Positions 1-8,392 of a stretch of 16,936 nt of DNA are shown piece by piece (positions within the stretch are counted from its first letter, which is position 1; each line of letters starts with the position of its first letter). The notes beneath the pieces were generated by a model. The model did not search any database and had not been told where the DNA came from. It worked only from the letters and a program-made list of their open reading frames with translations. Where the stretch lies: contig DAOWOF010000022.1 of assembly GCA_030642205.1 (NCBI GenBank), positions 1 to 16,936 on the forward strand, given 5' to 3'. Source of the DNA: Desulfobacteraceae bacterium (lineage in GTDB: Bacteria; Desulfobacterota; DSM-4660; Desulfatiglandales; Desulfatiglandaceae). A program made the position numbers and the translations under genes.

Positions 1-8
1 CAGGATTT

Positions 9-983
9 TTAAAAAATCAATTTTGTATAAGCCTGTTCCCTAAGGTCTTTTAACCACGAAGCATACATCTGATTGATCTTCTCCCTGAACAAAACTCCAT
101 AAATAATGCTTCTTACCTCTTCCAGGCTTTTCACTTTTCTTAATTCTCTCTCCATTAATTTGATAATTTTTATTGAAGAAGAACTAATGATAGGATCACT
201 AATATCACCAGGGGTCATATTTTTAATAATCTCTGCAAGTTTAGGATCTAGTTGGTTAACCTTAAAGGATCCCAGGTCACCTCCCTCTTTTGCACCCGGC
301 CCCTGAGAATATCGTTTTGCCAATGTGGCAAAATCCTGTCCGTTTTTTAGCATCATAAGGATTTCTTCTGCCTTTTTAAGAAGAATGGCAGACCCTTTTA
401 AAGAATTTGAATCATCCTTTTGTAAAAAAATCGCAGAAATCCTGAGACCTCCTTCAATCATGAATTGATCCTTATGATCATTATAATAGTTCTCAATGAT
501 CTCACCCCTTATAATTATTTTTGACTTCACTTCATAATTAATAAGTTGCTGCCTTTCGAGATCACCCTTAATCTTTTGCCTATATACCTCATAAGTCATA
601 CCTTGCTTTTTTAAATTACTTATTAATTCTTCATGAGTAATAGAATTGTCTTGTTTGATGCCTTCAATGGCCTTGTCAACCTCTTCTTGAGTCACACCAA
701 TAGCCAATTCTATAATTTTATTACGGGTCAGTTTTTCATCAATAAGATGTTCCAGTATCTTTCGCCGTGTACCAACAGCCTTTTGATTATTCTGACGATG
801 CATTTCTGAATATGAATAACCTGTAAGTTCTCTTATCTTCAAATCCAATTCGTAAAGGGATATAACCTCTTTATTTACAATAGCTACAACCCTGTTACAG
901 ATCTCAGCTTTAATATTTGAATGAACCACAAGAGAAAATATAAAAATAAATTGAAGCACTAACACAATTTTTTTGAAATTCAT
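9..983 (-). CDS. SurA-like periplasmic peptidyl-prolyl isomerase/chaperone
   Basis: This 324-residue exported protein probably helps outer-membrane or periplasmic proteins fold. Residues 1-27 form a signal peptide (basic start, hydrophobic core, cut near KAE). The SurA N-terminal chaperone region follows, opening with RVVAIVNKEVISLYELD. One parvulin domain lies at about 178-280, seen in FATLAKRYSQGPGAKEGGDLG and MTPGDISDPI. E. coli SurA is about 430 residues with two parvulin domains, so this is a shorter single-domain form. The last parvulin strand reads SSSSIKIIKL where active domains usually have GYHIIKL or GWHIVQL, so the conserved histidine is missing and isomerase activity is doubtful. 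The ATG overlaps the upstream gene's TGA by four bases (ATGA), indicating translational coupling. It is the last gene of the minus-strand block within the window. The family is clear; exact orthology to SurA is less so. Confidence 0.85.
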   Translation of the reverse strand: MNFKKIVLVLQFIFIFSLVVHSNIKAEICNRVVAIVNKEVISLYELDLKIRELTGYSYSEMHRQNNQKAVGTRRKILEHLIDEKLTRNKIIELAIGVTQEEVDKAIEGIKQDNSITHEELISNLKKQGMTYEVYRQKIKGDLERQQLINYEVKSKIIIRGEIIENYYNDHKDQFMIEGGLRISAIFLQKDDSNSLKGSAILLKKAEEILMMLKNGQDFATLAKRYSQGPGAKEGGDLGSFKVNQLDPKLAEIIKNMTPGDISDPIISSSSIKIIKLMERELRKVKSLEEVRSIIYGVLFREKINQMYASWLKDLREQAYTKLIF

Positions 984-1933
984 TTACAAAACTCCAACGA
1001 ATCTAGAACATCATCATAAACATGTATAGTAATTTTTTTTCTTAATCTATTAACCCATTGATTACAGAATGATTGTTTTCTTTTATCCAAAATTTTAGTC
1101 TTAATTTCTGAAAGAACCTGATGTAAAGCTATCCGGCCTCCCGGCCGTATAGAAATCACCTCAAATATATGATATCCATATGGCGTCTTTATAACAGGAC
1201 TAATTTTTCCAACCGGGAGATTAAAAACAGCTTTTGCCATACTCTCTTCAAGGTTATTTTCAGCAACCCAATTTACTATGCCCCCTTCTCTGGCCTCAGG
1301 GGCAATAGAATATTTTTTTGCCAGCTTAGACATCTGGTTTTTCTTTTGCTGTAGCTGCTTTTTTAGATCCCCTGCTTCTTTTTTGGTACTGGTCACTATT
1401 TGTCTGAATTTTATGGTTTGAGGAAAAGTAAACAGGTTATGATTGGTCGTGTAATATTCCTTGATTTCATCATACTCGGGGGGAGCAATATTTTCTGTTA
1501 CTATTTTAATAATTTTTTTAACAAGCAATCTTTCCCGGAAGCGCCTTTGCCATTGACTTTGATCCACATAACCCCTTATCAGGGCTTCTCTAAAGGCCGA
1601 TTCTTCTATATAATCATTATTTATAACCTTCATAGCTGCCTGAAATTCATTTTCAGATAATTTTATGCCATTTTTATTACCATATTCTAATATTAAATAA
1701 TGATCAATGATCTGTTTAAGTAAGGATTTACGGAAGGCCTCTTCTTTGAAAGAATTAGCGATATTAATGCCATCAAAAATAAATTCCAGATCATCTTTTA
1801 GAGTAACAATGGAAATCTTCTCAGATCCTATCACTAAGGCAATCTTATCATCTTTTGAATTCAATATACTACAACCGCAAATAAATGCAAAGCATATCCA
1901 CCAGGCTATATGAAAATAACGGAGGTTGTTCAT
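980..1933 (-). CDS. PpiC/parvulin-type peptidyl-prolyl isomerase lipoprotein
   Basis: A 317-residue parvulin-family foldase, predicted to be lipid-anchored in the periplasm. The N-terminus has a short hydrophobic stretch ending in a lipobox-like ICGC, giving a lipid-modified Cys at residue 21. A SurA/PpiC-type helical region follows, then a parvulin domain at about 165-265 with LAKKYSIAPEAREGGIVNWV, LPVGKISPVIKTPYGYHIFE and a retained GYH strand. I chose the ATG at 1931-1933 because AAAAGGATTC lies directly before it and places the lipobox normally; a TTG start 24 bases upstream has no such site. It lies between mfd and the SurA-like gene and overlaps the latter by four bases. The two neighbouring foldases probably act on related envelope clients, with the lipoprotein keeping the more complete isomerase site. 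Confidence 0.85.
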   Translation of the reverse strand: MNNLRYFHIAWWICFAFICGCSILNSKDDKIALVIGSEKISIVTLKDDLEFIFDGINIANSFKEEAFRKSLLKQIIDHYLILEYGNKNGIKLSENEFQAAMKVINNDYIEESAFREALIRGYVDQSQWQRRFRERLLVKKIIKIVTENIAPPEYDEIKEYYTTNHNLFTFPQTIKFRQIVTSTKKEAGDLKKQLQQKKNQMSKLAKKYSIAPEAREGGIVNWVAENNLEESMAKAVFNLPVGKISPVIKTPYGYHIFEVISIRPGGRIALHQVLSEIKTKILDKRKQSFCNQWVNRLRKKITIHVYDDVLDSLEFCK

Positions 1934-1982
1934 GAATCCTTTTCTTTTTTTTGACAACTGATAGCTGAATAATCATCCTTTG

Positions 1983-2069
1983 GGACATTTGCAAAACCTC
2001 CCCTTTCGAAGTCTGCGTTGATCTGCCCAATTTCGGCGTCAGGCAAAATTGAACCTTTGTCAAAGGTCT
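1983..2069 (-). repeat. Structured 96-nt-family repeat, copy C (87 nt)
   Basis: Read on the minus strand, this element starts AGACCTTTG and ends CAAATGTCC, the imperfect inverted ends of the family. It shares the core GCAGACTTCGAAA with the copies at 6612-6707 and 9800-9896. It is nine bases shorter because the loop of the central stem is reduced. The central stem CAATTTTG/CGAAATTG still pairs, using one G-U wobble. It begins seven bases after the mfd stop codon, is read in the same direction as mfd, and ends 49 bases before the lipoprotein ATG, so it should be part of the operon mRNA. Confidence 0.75.
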
Positions 2070-2076
2070 CCAGAGG

Positions 2077-5000
2077 TTAAGAAACAAGTTCGAGAATCGT
2101 CTTTTCTACTCTTATAAAATCTTCTGGCAATTTTATGACACCCATATAAATATTTAACATATTCTGGGATAAAAACCGATACCTGTTAGGTTTTTTCTTT
2201 ACAAACTGGATAAGTTTTTTTGAATCCAGCTTGTTTCCCTCAAACAATGATAATGAAATTGAATTTTCCTTAATATCCAATCTGCTGATGCCAAGAGTTT
2301 TTAATATAATTCTCATAGACATTAAGTTGAGAAGATTTTGTACCTCGATAGGAGGCGGACCAAAACGATCTCTTATTTCATCAATCATTGCTTCCAGCTC
2401 AGATTTCTCAAGAAGGATTGAGAGTCTGCGGTATAAATTAAGTCTGACATCAGTATCCATCACATAATCACTAGGCAAAAAAGCAGATATATCCACATGA
2501 ATTTCGGGGTTAATGTCATCATGCCAATCTTCTCCTTTTAGTTCCGCAATGGCCCTTTCAATGAACTTCAGATAAAGCTCATAACCGACTGCTGCAATAT
2601 GACCCGATTGTGAAAATCCAAGGATATTCCCTCCTCCTCTGATTTTGAGATCATGCATTGCAAGGCGCATACCAGCGCCCAGATTTGTAAAATCCATTAA
2701 TGCCTTTAATCTTTTCTCCGCGTTTTTGGTAATTGCATCGCTGCTGGAAAAAAGCAAATAGGCATATGCATTGTCACTGGCTCTGCCAACCCTTCCCCTT
2801 AACTGATAAATCTGAGCTAATCCCAATTTGTCCACGTCATTGATGATAATGGTATTAGCAGATGGAATATCCAGTCCTGATTCAATAATTGTTGTGCAAA
2901 CCAATACATCGATCTGCTTTTTAGTAAATGCCAGCATTGCCTGTTCCAATTCTTTTTCCTTCATCTGGCCATGGGCAATGCCCACTCGGGACTTAGGCAC
3001 CATTTGCTTAAGCTTATCAGCGATAAGATGAATATTATGCACTTTATTATGAACAAAAAAGACCTGTCCTCCACGATCATGCTCAAGGCAAATAGCACTC
3101 GTAATAAGCGCTTCATCATAAAGGGAAAGATGGGTCTGAATCGCCTGCCTGTCTTCTGGAGGAGTTTCGATAACACTTAGGTCACGGACACCCATCATAG
3201 ACATATGAAGTGTCCTTGGGACAGGCGTGGCAGTAATTGCCAGGACATCTACCAGGGAACGATATTTTTTTAAAGTCTCCTTTTGTTTTACCCCAAATCG
3301 TTGTTCCTCATCGATTATTAAAAGACCGAGATCCGCAAATTTGACATCTTTTTGAAGTATCCGATGGGTGCCAATAATAATATGTATCTCTCCAGCATTT
3401 AATTGCCGCAAAATCTTGACTTGCTCTGCCCTGGTACGAAATCGACTCAGGATGCCGATTTTAATAGGATATTCAGTCATCCTTTTCTTAAACGTCTCAT
3501 AGTGTTGTTCAGCTAAAACAGTTGTAGGCACAAGAAACGCAACTTGTTTCCCATCAATTACGGCCTTAAATGCTGCCCGGATGGCAATCTCGGTTTTACC
3601 AAAACCAACATCGCCGCAGATAAGACGATCCATAGGTTGATCTGAGGTCATATCTGTCAGGACATCTTCGATGGCCTTTTTCTGATCAGAGGTTTCTTCA
3701 TGTTCAAAAGTTGCTTCAAATTCATGATAATATTGATCTGGAGGTGAAAACGAGAATCCCTTGCGATACTTTCTTAAGGCATATATATTAACAAGTTGCT
3801 TGGCAATTTTTTTGACTGATTGTTTTGTCTTTTGTTTGGTAAGATTCCATGAATGGCCGCCCAACTGATCCAAAACCGGATTTCTATCATCAGCCCCCGC
3901 GTATTTTTGCATTATACTGATTCTGTCAGCCGGGACATATAATTTAGCATTATCCAAATACTCAATAACGACAAAATCATTGACTTTGTTTACAATCTCC
4001 ATCTTTAAAAGGCCTTGATAGCGGCCTATGCCATGTTCTTCATGAACAACGAAATCTCCTTTTTGAAGCTGGCTGAAACTAGACCAGACAAGCGCCTGGT
4101 CACTGGCTTTTTTCCTGGGTCGGGATCTCGCATATTTGGGGCCAAAAATTTCATCTTCGCTAATGATAAATAAGCCAGGTGTTTTCCAGGCAAATCCTTT
4201 GGAAAGGTGCCCCAAACAGATATAAAGCCCTGCAGCTGATGGCAATGAAGCCCAGCCAGGTATAACCTTATTAACAACAATTTCATAGCCTTCCAGTATT
4301 TCCATGAGTCGATTTGCCTGTTGTTCGACCCTGCACACTATGATAACTCTGGCGTGTAGATTCAACCAGTATGAAATTTTTTCGGCCAAAGGAGCGATGG
4401 AAACTCTTCCTTTACCTGTTAAATGCACATCAAAAATATCATCTTCTTGTGATTGTGTCTCAATCCTGACTATCTTATGGTCTTGCTCCTCTTTTAACAG
4501 ATCAAGTTCGCTGAATTCGAGTCTTTGACAAGTTTTGAGCTGTTGACTTATTTCCTGGAAAGGGAAGATCAGATCATCAGTTTCAGGAAAAGGAACCCCC
4601 TTTTCAGATGCCTCTTTATGATACTTTTCTTTTCCCTTATTAAATTTTTTTAATTGTTTTTTATAAACGTTTAAAAAATTATATGGGTTAAAAAGAGTTA
4701 CCAGGATATTTTCAGGTAAATATTGGAAAATTGAATCCGGATGGGGATAAAAATGGTTTAGCCAGGCTTCCTGACCTGCAAAATTATTACCGGTAAGTTG
4801 ATTTGGTAAACGACCCATTGATCTTGCTTGCCTGATATTATTTTTCCCCATAATTATTTCTGCTGCTGGAAGTATAATTAACTCTGATAAATGTTTTTCA
4901 GACCTTTGGCTCAAAGGATCAAAAAGACGAATTGCTTCAAGTCGATCTCCCCAGAATTCAAGTCTGACAGGTTTTGAGTAAAGAGGTGAAAACAGATCTA

Positions 5001-5550
5001 TAACACCGCCCCGGACGGAATAATCACCCATCTCCTCTACCATGGAGACATGCTGATAACCATTTATTTCCAAGGTTTCAAGTAAGGGATTACGCTCCAC
5101 ATCTTCACTGACTTCCAGGTACTCAAGCGCTTTGACAAAAGCCTTTTTGGGTAAAAAGTTAAACAGGATTGAGTCCAAAGAAGTTATAATAATTGGATTT
5201 TTATATGAAATTAAGGCGTAAAGTGCCTGCAAACGGTTATGTATAATATTTTTGCCTGGGCTCAGGCCGGTAAGAGGCGATATGTCATAGGGTGGCAATA
5301 GAAACAAACGGGAACCTGTATCTTTAGTTCCATCAATTTTTCCCCAAAAAAACTGCAATTCTTTATAAAATTTTTCAGCAGATTGTTTATCAGGTAAAAT
5401 AGCCAAACAGGGCCGATTGAATTCATTCAGCAATTGGGAAAAAAGATATGATTTAGCTGATCCAGTGAGTTTAATAATCCTGACAAAGGTTTCTCCTTGA
5501 TTTATCCAATTTTTTATCTGCTGAAGTTTTTGTTGATTATGATCAAGCAT
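2077..5550 (-). CDS. mfd: Transcription-repair coupling factor Mfd
   Basis: This protein removes RNA polymerase stalled at DNA lesions and recruits UvrA for nucleotide excision repair. At 1157 residues it is full length (E. coli Mfd is about 1148). The N-terminal third is the UvrB-like module. The RNA-polymerase-interacting domain begins near residue 500 with GDFVVHEEHGIGRYQGL. The RecG-type translocase follows, with Walker A GDVGFGKTE at 646-654, the DEEQ box at 747-750 and SAT-like motif AITATPVPRTLHMSM. The motor continues through IDVLVCTTIIESGLDIPSAN and QLRGRVGR, and the TRCF C-terminal domain ends the protein. The ATG at 5548-5550 starts four bases after the ldcA stop, with no strong Shine-Dalgarno, suggesting coupling to ldcA translation. 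All motor motifs are intact. Confidence 0.97.
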   Translation of the reverse strand: MLDHNQQKLQQIKNWINQGETFVRIIKLTGSAKSYLFSQLLNEFNRPCLAILPDKQSAEKFYKELQFFWGKIDGTKDTGSRLFLLPPYDISPLTGLSPGKNIIHNRLQALYALISYKNPIIITSLDSILFNFLPKKAFVKALEYLEVSEDVERNPLLETLEINGYQHVSMVEEMGDYSVRGGVIDLFSPLYSKPVRLEFWGDRLEAIRLFDPLSQRSEKHLSELIILPAAEIIMGKNNIRQARSMGRLPNQLTGNNFAGQEAWLNHFYPHPDSIFQYLPENILVTLFNPYNFLNVYKKQLKKFNKGKEKYHKEASEKGVPFPETDDLIFPFQEISQQLKTCQRLEFSELDLLKEEQDHKIVRIETQSQEDDIFDVHLTGKGRVSIAPLAEKISYWLNLHARVIIVCRVEQQANRLMEILEGYEIVVNKVIPGWASLPSAAGLYICLGHLSKGFAWKTPGLFIISEDEIFGPKYARSRPRKKASDQALVWSSFSQLQKGDFVVHEEHGIGRYQGLLKMEIVNKVNDFVVIEYLDNAKLYVPADRISIMQKYAGADDRNPVLDQLGGHSWNLTKQKTKQSVKKIAKQLVNIYALRKYRKGFSFSPPDQYYHEFEATFEHEETSDQKKAIEDVLTDMTSDQPMDRLICGDVGFGKTEIAIRAAFKAVIDGKQVAFLVPTTVLAEQHYETFKKRMTEYPIKIGILSRFRTRAEQVKILRQLNAGEIHIIIGTHRILQKDVKFADLGLLIIDEEQRFGVKQKETLKKYRSLVDVLAITATPVPRTLHMSMMGVRDLSVIETPPEDRQAIQTHLSLYDEALITSAICLEHDRGGQVFFVHNKVHNIHLIADKLKQMVPKSRVGIAHGQMKEKELEQAMLAFTKKQIDVLVCTTIIESGLDIPSANTIIINDVDKLGLAQIYQLRGRVGRASDNAYAYLLFSSSDAITKNAEKRLKALMDFTNLGAGMRLAMHDLKIRGGGNILGFSQSGHIAAVGYELYLKFIERAIAELKGEDWHDDINPEIHVDISAFLPSDYVMDTDVRLNLYRRLSILLEKSELEAMIDEIRDRFGPPPIEVQNLLNLMSMRIILKTLGISRLDIKENSISLSLFEGNKLDSKKLIQFVKKKPNRYRFLSQNMLNIYMGVIKLPEDFIRVEKTILELVS

Positions 5551-5554
5551 ATAA

Positions 5555-6472
5555 TTATTCTGTAATAGCTGGTTTAAGAATAGATAGAGACATGATATCA
5601 GTATCTAATTCGGCTAAAGCTCCTATAGGTAAAGTCTGATTAATGCTCCCATGTCCAACAGGCAAGCCTGTAGCGCAAGGAATCGACAGAGGTAATAATT
5701 TTTCTTTAATAAGCTCATTTACTTTGAATTGATCTCCACAATCCTCAAAATCACCGATGACAATGCCGGCCAATCCATTCAGATGTTGGCCTATGATTAA
5801 ATAAGTTAACATACGGTCAATGCGATAAAGGGGTTCCCTATACTCTTCAAGAAATAAGACACAGCCCTCAAAGGAAGGAGAATAGGGGGTATTCAGAAGA
5901 TGACAAATCAGGCTCAGGTTGCCTCCAATAAGGGGGCCTCTTGCCTTGCCATTTGTTATTATCATTCCTCCCTTCAAACTTATGTCAAATGGCCCTGGGT
6001 TTAAGATGAATTTCAGCAATTTTTTCCAATTTTCTTTTTTCTCTAACACAAAGTCTTTAACGACAGGTGCATGCAGGGTAACTAAAGCTGTATTTTCATA
6101 GATAGCCATCAAGAGGGCTGTTATATCACTATAGCCTACCAATATTTTGGGATTTTGACGCACAAGTTGATAATCAATTTTATCTATTAACCTCATGCAC
6201 CCATACCCTCCACGAGAACAAAAAATTGCTTTAACTGACTGATTTCTAAACATATCATGGAAATCATCCAGACGTTTTTGATCATCTCCTGCCAAGTAGT
6301 CTTTTCTGGCCAGGACATGGGAAGCAAGCTTTACTTGAAAACCAGCAGATTCTAATATACGCAGACCAGGAAAAAGTGTTGATTTCTCAACAGGGCTTGC
6401 CGGAGAAATTATACCTACAAGGTCTCCTCTCCTTAGCGTTGGGGGGTATATTATGCTATTTATATGTTTGAT
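5555..6472 (-). CDS. ldcA: Murein tetrapeptide L,D-carboxypeptidase (peptidase family S66)
   Basis: This cytoplasmic enzyme of murein recycling removes the terminal D-Ala from tetrapeptides. The full family fold is visible: N-terminal YPPTLRRGDLVGIISPASP, nucleophile Ser115 in VGYSDITAL, Glu213 in REPLYRIDRML and His274 in PVGHGSINQ. With a start at 6470-6472 the protein is 305 residues, normal for the family, and the nucleophile falls at 115, the position I recall for Pseudomonas LdcA. That start codon is ATC, with AGGAG six bases upstream at 6479-6483. No in-frame ATG, GTG or TTG exists between the upstream stop (TAG near 6519) and the conserved GDLVGIISPAS. The first conventional in-frame start, TTG at 6293-6295, would delete that segment. 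The product is well supported; the start is unusual, or the gene is a start-codon mutant. It is followed by mfd four bases downstream. Confidence 0.88.
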   Translation of the reverse strand: MKHINSIIYPPTLRRGDLVGIISPASPVEKSTLFPGLRILESAGFQVKLASHVLARKDYLAGDDQKRLDDFHDMFRNQSVKAIFCSRGGYGCMRLIDKIDYQLVRQNPKILVGYSDITALLMAIYENTALVTLHAPVVKDFVLEKKENWKKLLKFILNPGPFDISLKGGMIITNGKARGPLIGGNLSLICHLLNTPYSPSFEGCVLFLEEYREPLYRIDRMLTYLIIGQHLNGLAGIVIGDFEDCGDQFKVNELIKEKLLPLSIPCATGLPVGHGSINQTLPIGALAELDTDIMSLSILKPAITE

Positions 6473-6478
6473 AGAATG

Positions 6479-6483
6479 CTCCT
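6479..6483 (-). promoter_or_regulatory. Shine-Dalgarno AGGAG of ldcA, placed before a non-canonical ATC
   Basis: On the minus strand AGGAG is followed by the six-base spacer CATTCT and then ATC AAA CAT, which opens directly into the conserved S66 N-terminus. Spacing and sequence are those of a strong ribosome-binding site, and this decides the choice of start for ldcA. Confidence 0.6.
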
Positions 6484-6611
6484 GGAATGAAGTCCTGTTA
6501 TTCGGCCTGACAAAAAGCTAATTGGTACAACCAGTAAGGGATTGACATTTAATAGCACATTTTCTATACCTAAAATAAAATAATCGATTAAAAAAGTCAC
6601 ACTGAGCCTTT

Positions 6612-6707
6612 AGACCTTTGAAAAAGGTTTAATTTCGTTTACGTTCAAGGAAGGCGAAGTTAGGCAGATAAGCGCAGACTTTGAAAAGGGGCATTTTGCA
6701 AGGGCTT
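6612..6707 (+). repeat. Structured 96-nt-family repeat, copy B
   Basis: The element runs from AGACCTTTG to CAAGGGCTT and matches the copy at 9800-9896 over its whole length without gaps. It keeps the 5' mini-hairpin CCTTTgaaAAAGG and the central stem TAATTTCG/CGAAGTTA. The first pair of that stem is T-A where the other copies have C-G, and the fourth is a T-G wobble, so pairing survives sequence change. It lies far from either flanking start codon, 505 bases before the dehydrogenase. Confidence 0.8.
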
Positions 6708-7015
6708 CTTATCACAACCTGAATCTTGTAATATAGTCTTATAACTTCTTCTCAAATTATATATAACCTGTATTAATATTTATGCACTAAAATACCAATT
6801 AAGTAATCATAAAACTTCAGTTTTTAAAAAATCTAACTACGACTATGTCAAGGCCCATCATTTAACTTTATTTTAATTCTTATTTATTTATGAAAGAACT
6901 GCTTTAGCTATAATAGATTGTGTCTAAATTGAATTTTATACACAGTTAATGCAGTATATAAAAAAACGTCATTCTGGTGAAAACCTTAGGCCAGGTGATC
7001 TGCAACTATTTAGCG

Positions 7016-7039
7016 CCTGAACGAAAATCAGGATTTTTT
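7016..7039 (+). terminator. Weak hairpin with T-tract
   Basis: CCTGA (7016-7020) pairs with TCAGG (7028-7032) around a seven-base loop, followed by A and six T residues. The five-pair stem is short and no gene lies upstream on this strand within the gap, so it could terminate stray transcripts or be chance. Its T-run overlaps the edge of the truncated repeat copy. Confidence 0.25.
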
Positions 7040-7063
7040 GAAGTCTGCACTTACCTGCTTAAT
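7034..7063 (-). repeat. Truncated copy (D) of the 96-nt-family repeat
   Basis: The reverse complement of the conserved 3' part of the repeat (CTTACCTGCT preceded by GAAGTCTGC) is present here. About 29 positions match copy A with three differences, all transitions. Both outer ends and the central stem are missing, so this is a decayed fragment in the opposite orientation to copy B. Confidence 0.55.
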
Positions 7064-7196
7064 CAGATCCAATTAGATCTATAGTAAATTTGGGCGCAAA
7101 TCCTACCTGGTTATTTTTGACCAAACCCTAGTCTTATTTTTTTATTGGAAACAGCTGGCACAATTTTTTTAGAGAAATAACCCTTTTTATTTATTT

Positions 7197-7202
7197 AGGA
7201 GG
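7197..7202 (+). promoter_or_regulatory. Ribosome-binding site AGGAGG supporting a GTG start
   Basis: A perfect AGGAGG lies ten bases before GTG at 7213-7215. No ATG in frame gives a better-placed start, and the encoded KIYSEEHEIFRSSLKKF is the normal beginning of an acyl-CoA dehydrogenase. The paralogous pseudogene at 10775-11431 has the same arrangement, AGGAGG about nine bases before a TTG. Confidence 0.75.
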
Positions 7203-7212
7203 ATTAAATCAA

Positions 7213-8349
7213 GTGAAAATTTATTCAGAAGAGCATGAAATATTTCGTAGCAGCTTAAAGAAATTCATTGAAAATGAAATGGAGCCTAATATTGAAGAGT
7301 GGGAGAAAAACCGCCAAATACCCCGTTCTTTATGGAAAAAACTGGGTCAGCAGGGATATCTTTGCCCATGGGTGGATGAGCAATATGGCGGCTCTGGCGC
7401 CAGTTTTGAATATTCAGCAATTTTTATCGAGGAATTTGCCAAGGCTAATATTGGAATGGGTATTGCCGGTCAATCAGAAATAATGGTTCCTTATATCGTC
7501 TCCTATGGGACAGAAGAACAAAAGGCAAAATGGCTGCCTGGCTGCACCAGCGGAGATTTGATCATGGCCGTTGCCATGACTGAGCCCAATACAGGTTCAG
7601 ACCTTAAAGCTGTCAGAACTACTGCTGTCAAAGATGGTGATCATTATATAATTAATGGTCAAAAAACTTTTATTACAAATGCAATCTCGGCAGACGTAGT
7701 TTTTGTAGTATGCAAGACCAATACAGAAGATGATAGTCTTAGCAATGCCTTCAGCTTGATATCGGTTGATGATGGTACGCCAGGATTTGTAAAAGGCAAT
7801 AAATTGAATAAAATGGGTATGCATATGGAGGATACCGGAGAATTATTCTTTGATAATTGCAGGGTGCCGACATCCAATATACTTGGTCAGGAGGGAAAAG
7901 GTTTTCAATATCTTATGGATAAACTTCAGCGTGAGCGTCTCTATTGTGTAATTTGGGGGCAATCCATGGCTGAACGGATGTTAAGTGAAGGAATTAAATA
8001 TGCTAAAAGCAGGGAGGCCTTTGGCCAGCCGATAGGAACATTTCAGCATAATGCCTTTAAGATTGCTGAAATGGCTACAGAAGTAGAGCTGGGGCGGACT
8101 TTCACAGACTCTTTAATAACAGATTATATCCAGGGCAAGGACATTGTGCAAAGAGTTTCCATGGCCAAATGGTGGATTGCCGAGATGGCAAATCGTATCG
8201 GCTACCAGGCTGTCCAGCTTCATGGAGGTTATGGTTTTATGGAAGAATATCCAATCGCCCGTTTCTATCGTGATGTCAGGGCACAAACAATCTATGGTGG
8301 CACATCAGAAATTATGAAGATGATTATTTCACGAACATTGGGTTTCTAA
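7213..8349 (+). CDS. Acyl-CoA dehydrogenase, long-chain/isovaleryl-type active site
   Basis: This FAD enzyme inserts a 2,3-double bond into an acyl-CoA and passes electrons to electron-transfer flavoprotein. The 378 residues cover the complete fold: helical N-domain, beta-domain with AMTEPNTGSDL and FITNA, and C-terminal helical domain with QLHGGYGFMEEYPIARFYRD. At the position of the usual C-terminal catalytic Glu (YEGT in medium-chain enzymes) it has YGGT. Glu241 in LQRERLY takes the place used in long-chain and isovaleryl-CoA dehydrogenases, so activity should be intact with a relocated base. The start is GTG with AGGAGG upstream. The SDR gene follows 43 bases downstream, so the pair probably acts on the same CoA-thioester. 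The acyl substrate cannot be told from sequence alone; branched, cyclic or long-chain are all possible. A decayed paralogue lies at 10775-11431. Confidence 0.92.
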   Translation: MKIYSEEHEIFRSSLKKFIENEMEPNIEEWEKNRQIPRSLWKKLGQQGYLCPWVDEQYGGSGASFEYSAIFIEEFAKANIGMGIAGQSEIMVPYIVSYGTEEQKAKWLPGCTSGDLIMAVAMTEPNTGSDLKAVRTTAVKDGDHYIINGQKTFITNAISADVVFVVCKTNTEDDSLSNAFSLISVDDGTPGFVKGNKLNKMGMHMEDTGELFFDNCRVPTSNILGQEGKGFQYLMDKLQRERLYCVIWGQSMAERMLSEGIKYAKSREAFGQPIGTFQHNAFKIAEMATEVELGRTFTDSLITDYIQGKDIVQRVSMAKWWIAEMANRIGYQAVQLHGGYGFMEEYPIARFYRDVRAQTIYGGTSEIMKMIISRTLGF

Positions 8350-8392
8350 AAAACCCAAGACAAAACAATCAAAATATTTACAGGGGGTTATT

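Larger units (their letters stand above)
6473..7212. other. Non-coding region between divergent ldcA and the acyl-CoA dehydrogenase
   Basis: This 740-base AT-rich gap must hold promoters for both divergent units. I see no convincing ORF. It contains one full repeat copy (6612-6707) and a truncated copy (7034-7063). Around 6968-6984 the sequence GTCATTCTGGTGAAAA may be a worn-down intergenic repeat fragment. A perfect TATAAT stands at 6909-6914 on the plus strand, but nothing close to TTGACA lies 16-18 bases before it, so it is only a weak promoter candidate for the dehydrogenase pair. Confidence 0.6.

Noticed and set aside
1869..2087. 72-codon minus-strand frame between mfd and the lipoprotein gene
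   Set aside because: It crosses repeat copy C and overlaps the lipoprotein coding region in another frame; the composition looks random.
7153..7170. Possible sigma-54 promoter (CTGGCACAATTTTTTTAG) before the acyl-CoA dehydrogenase
   Set aside because: The -24 half TGGCAC is good, but the essential GC of the -12 element is absent at the required spacing.
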